A stretch of 7,651 nucleotides of DNA from Clostridia bacterium (GTDB lineage: Bacteria; Bacillota_A; Clostridia; Christensenellales; Aristaeellaceae), in the NCBI GenBank assembly GCA_025997215.1, contig BNUH01000116.1, positions 1 to 7,651 of the forward strand, given 5' to 3'. This document shows positions 1 through 4,290 of the stretch, piece after piece (position 1 is the first letter of the stretch; every line of letters begins with the position of its first letter). The notes under the pieces are model-generated. The model was not told the DNA's origin, searched no databases, and worked only from the letters and a program-made list of their open reading frames with translations. The position numbers were made by a program, and so were the translations under genes.

Positions 1-228
1 GTGAACAATGCTGGTGAGGAGATACGCGTTTACTATCGCTGGGTACCATCCGGAACAGGGTATGATCATAAGATATTATTCATCATTGCTATGCGTGAAC
101 GCCCGCTGGATAGTGCGCCCAGCGCTATGCTGATTCGGTGGTGCATACTGCTGATAGTGCTGACAGGGATAATCAATCTGATTGCCGGTATATCATACGC
201 GGCCACGAGCAGGAGACGGCCATCATGA
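1..228 (+). CDS. small membrane protein, hypothetical, possibly 5'-partial
   Basis: I do not recognise this product. The frame is open from the first base (GTG) and may continue off the window, so the true start cannot be fixed; an internal ATG at 127 is another possible start. The last third holds one strong hydrophobic stretch (about residues 43-68, from MLIRWCILLIVL to GISYAA) followed by a short basic tail (TSRRRPS), which fits a single-pass membrane protein with a positively charged cytoplasmic end. Its stop overlaps the start of the next gene in an ATGA arrangement at 225-228, so the two are probably translationally coupled and belong to the same lysis operon. A role beside the holins, for example as an accessory lysis membrane protein, is inferred from position only. 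Confidence 0.45.
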   Translation: MNNAGEEIRVYYRWVPSGTGYDHKILFIIAMRERPLDSAPSAMLIRWCILLIVLTGIINLIAGISYAATSRRRPS

Positions 229-533
229 AAGACAGAGATTATCTAGCGCTTGTTATCCAAGTATTGATGGCGGCGGCAGGAGCGTTGGCGCGCATATTCA
301 ACATGTCCGAACCGACCGAACTGAAAAGCGTGCTCGGTCAGGTATTCGTCGCGGGGTTCACCGGCGCATGCTTATACTGGGTATCCGACATGCTGAAATT
401 CGACCAGGGACTCATGTTTGCGTTGGCAGGAATCGCGGGTTGGATGGGTCCGCGCGCTCTGGACGGCCTGAGCGCGAAGCTATCAAAACAAGCGGGTATT
501 AACTTAACAGATACAGATGATAAAGACAGCTAA
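225..533 (+). CDS. phage holin, LydA-like / holin superfamily III
   Basis: Small 102-aa inner-membrane protein predicted to form the lesion that releases endolysin at the end of the phage lytic cycle. The ATG at 225 is preferred over upstream in-frame starts because AGGAG at 211-215 lies 9 nt before it and the ATG overlaps the upstream stop as ATGA. After the charged N-terminus (MKDRD) there are three hydrophobic segments, at about residues 6-26, 35-60 and 65-85, separated by short polar turns (SEPTELKS, KFDQG). A polar, acidic tail ends TDTDDKDS. Size, three-segment topology and the glycine-rich last segment resemble the LydA-like superfamily III holins; family placement is from memory of the pattern, not from a search. 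It is followed after 16 nt by a second holin gene, a common pairing in Firmicutes phages. Confidence 0.7.
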   Translation: MKDRDYLALVIQVLMAAAGALARIFNMSEPTELKSVLGQVFVAGFTGACLYWVSDMLKFDQGLMFALAGIAGWMGPRALDGLSAKLSKQAGINLTDTDDKDS

Positions 534-549
534 TGCAAGGAGTTTATGA

Positions 550-849
550 ATGGCTAACATTGTGCTGGAAACAGTTATTGCGATAGTGTTGATCTGCTTG
601 GCGGGTCTTGTTATCCCATGGATCAAGACGAAAACGACGGCAGTGCAGCAGGAAACGCTTATGAAAGTTCTTGATGTTCTAGTCAGCGCTGCCGAACAGC
701 TGCATGGCACCGAAGGCGACGGCGAAAGAAAACTGCAGCTGGTTGAGAGCTGGCTTGTCGATCGCGGGATAGACGCACCTCGCGTCGAAATAGAAGCCGC
801 CGTCTATCGGATGAACACAGGAAGCAATGCAGACAACCGCAGCGATTAG
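550..849 (+). CDS. phage holin, LLH family (superfamily 6)
   Basis: This 99-aa protein has one N-terminal membrane segment (about residues 4-24, VLETVIAIVLICLAGLVIPW) and a helical cytoplasmic part. The soluble part carries the pattern I associate with the LLH holin family: a VSAAEQLHGT motif near residues 45-54, a charged helix (GERKLQLVESWLVDRGI), then a final helix with IEAAVYRMN. Length matches the family. AAGGAG at 537-542 sits 7 nt before the ATG. It probably acts with the preceding LydA-like protein as the second component of the lysis system. The stop codon at 847-849 overlaps the stop of the convergent DUF3791 gene by 4 bp (846-849), leaving no room for a terminator between the two transcription units. 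Confidence 0.85.
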   Translation: MANIVLETVIAIVLICLAGLVIPWIKTKTTAVQQETLMKVLDVLVSAAEQLHGTEGDGERKLQLVESWLVDRGIDAPRVEIEAAVYRMNTGSNADNRSD

Positions 850-1070
850 CGTGGAAGATCACGTTCGCGTTGTATACGAACATAGTCTTCCACCTCATCG
901 ACTACACCTTGCGTTCCAGTCAGGTGAAACGGCTCGTAGCCAATTTCGATGAACCGCAGAATGCCATACTTGCGGTCAAGGTCAACAAAGTCAATGGGCT
1001 TCAGATTGTGTTGGCGCATATATGCGTGCGCTATTTCCGTTTGCAAGTGCGTTACTTGGTTGAGTTTCAA
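846..1070 (-). CDS. DUF3791 domain-containing protein
   Basis: Third gene of the minus-strand cassette, 74 aa, with a TTG start. The start is supported by AAGGAGG (complement of 1078-1084), 7 nt upstream, lying inside the end of the preceding gene; the gap between the genes is 2 nt. The protein shows the DUF3791 pattern: an N-terminal helix around HAYMRQHNL, then KYGILRFIEIGYE at about residues 34-46, the FHLTG turn, and VVDEVEDYV near residues 56-64. It is soluble and acidic at its end, with no membrane segment. DUF3791 proteins frequently sit beside DUF3990 genes, as here, and are plausible antitoxins or partners of the DUF3990 protein. The function is unproven and inferred from context. 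Its stop overlaps that of the convergent LLH holin. Confidence 0.75.
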   Translation of the reverse strand: MKLNQVTHLQTEIAHAYMRQHNLKPIDFVDLDRKYGILRFIEIGYEPFHLTGTQGVVDEVEDYVRIQRERDLPR

Positions 1071-1072
1071 AG

Positions 1073-1309
1073 CTATTCCTCCTTCCAGCGCTGCCAGTTG
1101 CCAGCATGTTCATCTTTGAGCATATCATAAACATACTGGGCGCTCTCAAGATAAAGGAGCGACTGCTCATCATATAAGAGAGCGTATGTTTTAGTTTGCA
1201 TAAAAATCTGCAGCGCTTCAGTAGGAGTCGTTCCTCTCTCCTGTGCAAGCATGTCGCTGACATCCGCAGTCAGCGCGTCAATACATAGCTGTACTATGCT
1301 GTTATTCAT
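1073..1309 (-). CDS. small hypothetical protein of the DUF3990/DUF3791 cassette
   Basis: Middle gene of the cassette, 78 aa, all-helical in appearance and soluble. Its ATG at 1309 overlaps the stop of the DUF3990 gene as ATGA (1306-1309), and a GGAG (complement of 1319-1322) lies 9 nt upstream, so it is translationally coupled to the putative toxin. Visible features are an N-terminal helix (MNNSIVQLCIDAL), the segment TTPTEALQIFMQTKTYALLY at about residues 27-46, then SLLYLESAQYVYDML and a Trp-containing charged tail (NWQRWKEE). I recall similar small proteins with an F-x-x-S/T-x-T-Y-x-x-L-Y-D core next to DUF3990 genes, but I cannot give a family name. By analogy with tripartite toxin-antitoxin loci it may be an antitoxin or chaperone; that is inference. 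Confidence 0.7.
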   Translation of the reverse strand: MNNSIVQLCIDALTADVSDMLAQERGTTPTEALQIFMQTKTYALLYDEQSLLYLESAQYVYDMLKDEHAGNWQRWKEE

Positions 1310-1839
1310 ATGACAACGCTCCGTTTCTGGAACTTAAGATAACTAGCGGAAGCATGAGTTCCAAAATAATACTGCGTTGGCAAATTGGCCGACTCAAGCA
1401 TTGTCAGCAGCAAGTCGAGTGCATTGTCATTCAGTATTGCGCCGTTTGCTGCGTTTGTAACGGCACGGATAGACGTGCGTGTATCGTCGTTCGCAGTCGG
1501 CCCCACAACCAGGTCGTAACTGTGTTGGCGCTCACGATTGGTGCGGTTTTGTATAACAAACTTGAGCCATTCTCGGTCTGCTGACTCAAATAGTTTTGCA
1601 TTGAGTTGATCTAGCGCTCGATTATCGAACTCATATGTGTAGACATATGCAGTTAAGCGCATAGTTTGACCAATCGCTTTTAATCGGCTTTCTTCAATCC
1701 TACGGTTGCGCAACGCGAGGCTGCGAGCATGGTCGAACACTGCCGTAGCGTAGAAACCTTGCCCGAAGTCCTTAAAGGGTTTACCGCGAGCCACATCAAT
1801 TTGAGTAAAATCATGTGTCGTACCGTGGTAGAGGATCAT
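1306..1839 (-). CDS. DUF3990 domain protein, ADP-ribosyltransferase-like
   Basis: First gene of the minus-strand cassette, 177 aa. The ATG at 1839 is chosen over an in-frame upstream start at 1887 because a perfect AGGAGG (complement of 1847-1852) sits 7 nt before it and because DUF3990 proteins begin with ILYHG. Visible motifs are YHGT at residues 4-7, DFGQGFYAT at 24-32 and HSYDLVVGPTANDDT at 106-120. QYYFGT at 156-161 begins the conserved C-terminal strand. The HGT and GxGFY pair resembles the first two parts of the H-Y-E signature of ADP-ribosyltransferases (His5, Tyr30). Where I would expect FxTE there is FGTH, so the last acidic residue may be changed. The likely role is a toxin acting in the cytoplasm, held in check by one or both small downstream proteins. 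Substrate unknown. Confidence 0.8.
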   Translation of the reverse strand: MILYHGTTHDFTQIDVARGKPFKDFGQGFYATAVFDHARSLALRNRRIEESRLKAIGQTMRLTAYVYTYEFDNRALDQLNAKLFESADREWLKFVIQNRTNRERQHSYDLVVGPTANDDTRTSIRAVTNAANGAILNDNALDLLLTMLESANLPTQYYFGTHASASYLKFQKRSVVI

Positions 1840-1921
1840 CAATAAACCTCCTATGGCGTTCGCTAACTCTGAATATATTCTATGCAACTTACTGTTTTCC
1901 TGCCTCGGCTGGTGTTAGTTA

Positions 1922-1950
1922 CTTATATACTTTGTTATTGAATAGCGCAA
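1922..1950 (-). promoter_or_regulatory. candidate promoter of the DUF3990 cassette
   Basis: On the minus strand TTGCGC (complement of 1945-1950) is followed after 17 nt by TATAAG (complement of 1922-1927), which matches the sigma-70 type -10 consensus at five of six positions. The -35 is weak, three of six. It would start transcription near 1915, about 75 nt upstream of the DUF3990 ATG. The promoter coincides with a dyad that could be its operator. Confidence 0.35.
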
Positions 1951-1954
1951 TAAC
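1934..1954. promoter_or_regulatory. 7-bp dyad over the cassette promoter, candidate operator
   Basis: GTTATTG at 1934-1940 and CAATAAC at 1948-1954 are perfect inverted copies separated by 7 nt. The dyad covers the candidate -35 of the DUF3990 promoter. Toxin-antitoxin operons are often autorepressed at such sites, so this is a plausible operator. A chance AT-rich dyad is also possible. Confidence 0.35.
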
Positions 1955-1995
1955 TTGCCAGAACCACGCTGCGATATTTTTTGGATGGGAAATTC

Positions 1996-2421
1996 ATGAC
2001 AAGAGCATCAACACAAACACATGAGATGCCTGAACTCGCAAAGCGCTTCATGCTCCCCGATTCGCACTATGAGGCGAAGCGGGCTGAGTATGTCGTGATG
2101 TTCATAGAACAGTTGAAGCATACGAAGGGTGATTTCCATGGCCAGCCATTCACATTGCTCCCATGGCAGAAAGAGATTGTGCTATCGTTGTTCGGAATTA
2201 TCAAGCCGAACGGTTACCGCCAGTTCCGTACTTGTTACGTAGAGATAGCGAAGAAGCAGGGCAAAACAACTCTTGCGGCCGCGCTTGCGCTATATTTATT
2301 ATGCGCGGATGGTGAGTTCGGCGCGGAGGTGTATTCGTGCGCTGCGGATAGAAACCAAGCGTCGCTCATTTACCGCGAAGCAGTCGGAATGGCCAGTCAG
2401 TGTCCGGCGCTTACCACCTAA
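1996..2421 (+). pseudogene. terL: phage terminase large subunit, N-terminal fragment
   Basis: N-terminal remnant of the ATPase-nuclease that packages phage DNA. The visible 141 aa (ATG at 1996; an in-frame TTG at 1981 is possible) read like the start of Terminase_1-type proteins. The FIEQLKHTKGDFHGQPFTL segment is followed by LPWQKEIVLSLFG, then the Walker A-like EIAKKQGKTTLAAA, then EVYSCAADRNQASLIYREAV. The Walker A form here is K-K-Q-G-K-T, where related proteins usually have R-K-N-G-K-S/T. Full-length proteins are several hundred residues longer. Walker B and the whole nuclease domain are missing, because the frame runs into inverted portal sequence and stops at 2419-2421. The ribosome site is weak (GGATGGG). 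The fragment cannot package DNA. Confidence 0.85.
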
Positions 2422-2610
2422 TTCATCAGGTATGAGATTCCAGTCTTCGAGCGTTCTAACGTTGTTTGGCGACATAAAGCCGTTCTGAATACCGATTGCA
2501 TAGCTTTCATACCGGCTTTTTTGATCACCTCGAAGCAGCCCATCCACGTTATACCGGATAAATACATCGCGCTTCTCGCTGGACTGCAATAAACTTTGAT
2601 TCAAGCCCAT
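2407..2610 (-). pseudogene. phage portal protein (HK97 family), inverted C-terminal fragment
   Basis: Read on the minus strand, about 66 codons give a recognisable portal C-terminal segment. It runs from NQSLLQSSEKRDVFIRYNVD through GLLRGDQKSRYESYAIGI and GFMSPNNVRTLEDW to a final PDELGG. The pattern LLRGD-x-x-S-R, then G-x-x-S-P-N-x-x-R-x-x-E-D and GG is typical of HK97-type portal proteins, which form the dodecameric ring at the capsid vertex. Neither the upstream portion of the gene nor its end is present. It faces the terminase fragment head-on, whereas portal normally follows terminase on the same strand, so this piece was inverted. Reading beyond about 2407 continues only into antisense of the terminase fragment. 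Upstream, the frame hits a stop just above 2625. Confidence 0.75.
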
Positions 2611-2705
2611 CCCATGAGCATGGCTTCAATATCCAACGTTCGTTTGACGTGAACTATGGCGAAGTCAACGCTTACAATCGCAAGGTGTTTGAGATGCTGG
2701 GTTAA
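2611..2705 (+). pseudogene. unrecognised C-terminal gene fragment
   Basis: A + strand frame, open from 2562 and ending with TAA at 2703-2705, reads sensibly over its last 30 or so codons (EHGFNIQRSFDVNYGEV, then NAYNRKVFEMLG). The composition looks like the end of a real protein, but I cannot name the family. The upstream part of the frame is antisense of the portal fragment, so the true fragment probably begins at a rearrangement junction around 2611-2620. No start codon or ribosome site belongs to it. Confidence 0.35.
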
Positions 2706-2706
2706 T

Positions 2707-2787
2707 TCAAATAATATTGTGTTTATCGAGGTGAGTGTAATTGGCTAGCGACTTATCCGAGATGTAGGATAAGTCGGAATATCCCAT
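2707..2787 (-). CDS. 26-aa ORF with tape-measure-like translation start
   Basis: This short minus-strand ORF starts at ATG 2787 with AGGAGG (complement of 2800-2805) 12 nt upstream and encodes MGYSDLSYISDKS, then LANYTHLDKHNII. Its leader and first codons mirror the tape measure start at 3049: AGGAGGATAAC, the same 12-nt spacing and ATGGGATAT occur in both. It may be the broken start of another gene, or a duplicated and inverted piece of the tape measure start. No family is recognised. A hairpin with a 10-bp stem lies inside it (2749-2776), so much of its apparent coding sequence may really be a structured site. Confidence 0.3.
   Translation of the reverse strand: MGYSDLSYISDKSLANYTHLDKHNII
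2749..2776. promoter_or_regulatory. perfect 10-bp hairpin / inverted repeat
   Basis: CGACTTATCC at 2749-2758 and GGATAAGTCG at 2767-2776 are perfect inverted copies with an 8-nt loop. No T-run follows on either side, so it is not a standard terminator. The TTATCCGA motif recurs at 2978-2985 and, inverted, at 2851-2858, which suggests a family of protein-binding or recombination sites rather than a single hairpin. Confidence 0.5.
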
Positions 2788-2838
2788 ATGTTCAGTTATC
2801 CTCCTAACTCCCTGCTAACAAGGTAAAATCAGCGTTTT

Positions 2839-2994
2839 TTAAAGGCTTGCTCGGATAACTCTTTCATAAGGTTTGGTCATTGCCGAGGCTATTTTGTCTA
2901 AAAATCCCTGTTTTGATATTCCAAAGTACGAAATAGCCGTGATTATCGTTTCCAGCGGTGAGTTCCTTGTGTAATAGTTATCCGAGAAACTCAC
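2839..2994 (-). CDS. 51-aa hypothetical ORF, possible gene fragment
   Basis: A minus-strand frame open from 3009 to the stop at 2839-2841, with a possible GTG start at 2994, encodes 51 aa. It runs VSFSDNYYTRNSPLETIITA, then ISYFGISKQGFLDKI, then ASAMTKPYERVIRASL. The sequence is protein-like (alternating hydrophobic helix, then F-G-I-S-K-Q-G-F-L-D-K), but there is no ribosome site before the GTG and no family comes to mind. It ends about 30 nt before the ribosome site of the 26-aa ORF, so the two could be successive minus-strand genes or fragments. Both ends of it overlap the inverted TTATCCGAG repeats, so part of the frame may be coincidental. Confidence 0.25.
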   Translation of the reverse strand: MSFSDNYYTRNSPLETIITAISYFGISKQGFLDKIASAMTKPYERVIRASL

Positions 2995-2996
2995 CG
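2850..2996. repeat. nested inverted repeats upstream of the tape measure gene
   Basis: An 11-bp arm CTCGGATAACT at 2850-2860 pairs perfectly with AGTTATCCGAG at 2976-2986, 115 nt apart. A second pair, CGGTGAGTT at 2956-2964 and AACTCACCG at 2988-2996, is nested around the right arm with a 23-nt gap. With the hairpin at 2749-2776 this gives three occurrences of the TTATCCGAG motif in about 240 bp. Apart from the two short minus-strand frames, I see no other gene in 2706-3048. Confidence 0.45.
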
Positions 2997-3048
2997 AAAA
3001 ATATTGATACTACGCCATGTTGCGGTAGAAAGGAGGATAACAAAACTC

Positions 3049-4290
3049 ATGGGATATGCGGATATCGGGGTAAAATTGGGTGTTGATGGCGAGAAGGAGT
3101 TCCGAGCTGCGCTTGCTGATATAAACACCTCTATGAAAACCCTCGGTTCTGAGATGAAGCTGGTAGCATCCGAGTTCGACAAAGGGGATACCTCGGTAGC
3201 CAAGTATGCCAAGACGAACGAGGTGCTTGGCAAGGAGATCGAAGGTCAGAAATCGAAGATCGAGACACTTAAATCCGCGCTGGCGAATGCCGCAGAATCC
3301 TACGGCGAGAACGACAAGCGCACCCAGTCATGGCAGCAAAAACTCAATCTCGCCCAAGCCGAGCTAAATAATATGGAGCGCGAGCTGGGCAGCAATGAAA
3401 AAGCCATGCAGGGTCTCGGTAATGAGATGGAGGGTACAGGTCAGAAAACCAGCAGGTTTGGGGATATGCTCAAGGCGGCGATTACCGCCGACGTGATAAT
3501 GGCCGGTGTCAAAGCCATTGGCTCTGCAATCAAGGAATTGGGTCAATTGATGCTGGACGGCGCGAAAGCGCTGGCAGGAACAACGATTGAGACGGCGCGT
3601 TTCGCTGATAAAATCATCACGTTATCTACCGTCACCGGCATGAGCGCCGATTCGCTTCAAGCATATAGTTATGCAGCGGACCTTGTAGACACCTCGCTTG
3701 AAACCGTGACCTCCACCATGGCAAAGAACATCCGCTCTATGGACAGCACGCAGAAGGGCACTGGCTCTGCTGCCGAGGCATATAAGAAACTGGGCGTGTC
3801 TGTTACGGACTCGAATGGTCAGCTTCGCAGTTCGGAAGCTGTATATTGGGAATGTATCGACGCGCTGGGCGGTATCTCCAATGAAACCGAGCGAGATACA
3901 ATCGCAATGGCGCTGTTCGGAAAGTCCGCGCAGCAATTGAATCCGTTAATTAAGCAGGGATCGGCGGGGTTCAACGCGTTAGCGGAAGAGGCGCGCGCCG
4001 CTGGGTATGTGATGAGCGGTGATGCGCTTGCGGCATTTGGCGCGTTCGACGACACCATGGTACGTTTGTCGTCCGGCAGCGAGGCGGCGAAACATGCATT
4101 AGGCGGGATACTCCTGCCACAGCTGCAAGAGTTGGGTACGGTCGGCGTAGACCTGCTTCATCAGTTCACGAACGGCATGATCGACGCGGGCGGCGATATG
4201 TCCAAGATAGGCGATGATCGGCTCCGCGCTGCAATCCGCATTAGCCAGGATTACAGAGATTCTACCTGGGATGCTTCAGCTGGGTACTGA
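3049..4290 (+). CDS. phage tail tape measure protein, N-terminal part (frameshifted)
   Basis: N-terminal part of the protein that sets tail length and is ejected during DNA entry. ATG 3049 is chosen because AGGAGG at 3031-3036 lies 12 nt upstream and homologues start like MGYADIGVKLGVDGEKEF; the longer frame from 3004 has no ribosome site. Residues 1-140 form a coiled-coil scaffold (KTLGSEMKLVASEFDKGDTS, EIEGQKSKIETLKSALANAA, ENDKRTQSWQQKLNLAQAEL, NNMERELGSNEKAM). An Ala/Gly-rich segment and the TMP core domain with TVTGMSADSLQAYSYAADLV near residue 200 follow. The frame keeps homologue-like sequence up to GGDMSKIGD at about residue 390, then turns into nonsense (DRLRAAIRIS...) and stops at 4290. 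The missing half continues in the next frame from about 4214, so this gene is broken by a one-base shift. Confidence 0.9.
   Translation: MGYADIGVKLGVDGEKEFRAALADINTSMKTLGSEMKLVASEFDKGDTSVAKYAKTNEVLGKEIEGQKSKIETLKSALANAAESYGENDKRTQSWQQKLNLAQAELNNMERELGSNEKAMQGLGNEMEGTGQKTSRFGDMLKAAITADVIMAGVKAIGSAIKELGQLMLDGAKALAGTTIETARFADKIITLSTVTGMSADSLQAYSYAADLVDTSLETVTSTMAKNIRSMDSTQKGTGSAAEAYKKLGVSVTDSNGQLRSSEAVYWECIDALGGISNETERDTIAMALFGKSAQQLNPLIKQGSAGFNALAEEARAAGYVMSGDALAAFGAFDDTMVRLSSGSEAAKHALGGILLPQLQELGTVGVDLLHQFTNGMIDAGGDMSKIGDDRLRAAIRISQDYRDSTWDASAGY

Noticed and set aside
870..1130. Plus-strand 86-codon frame
   Set aside because: It is antisense to the DUF3791 and 78-aa genes, which have ribosome sites, tight coupling and a family pattern; the plus frame has none.
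1981..1995. TTG at 1981 as terminase start
   Set aside because: There is no ribosome site at a proper distance upstream. The ATG at 1996 follows the purine-rich GGATGGG and gives a normal-looking N-terminus.
4208..4225. Programmed ribosomal frameshift in the tape measure gene
   Set aside because: No slippery sequence or downstream structure is visible. The known programmed shift in tail regions is in the assembly chaperone genes upstream of the tape measure, not within it.
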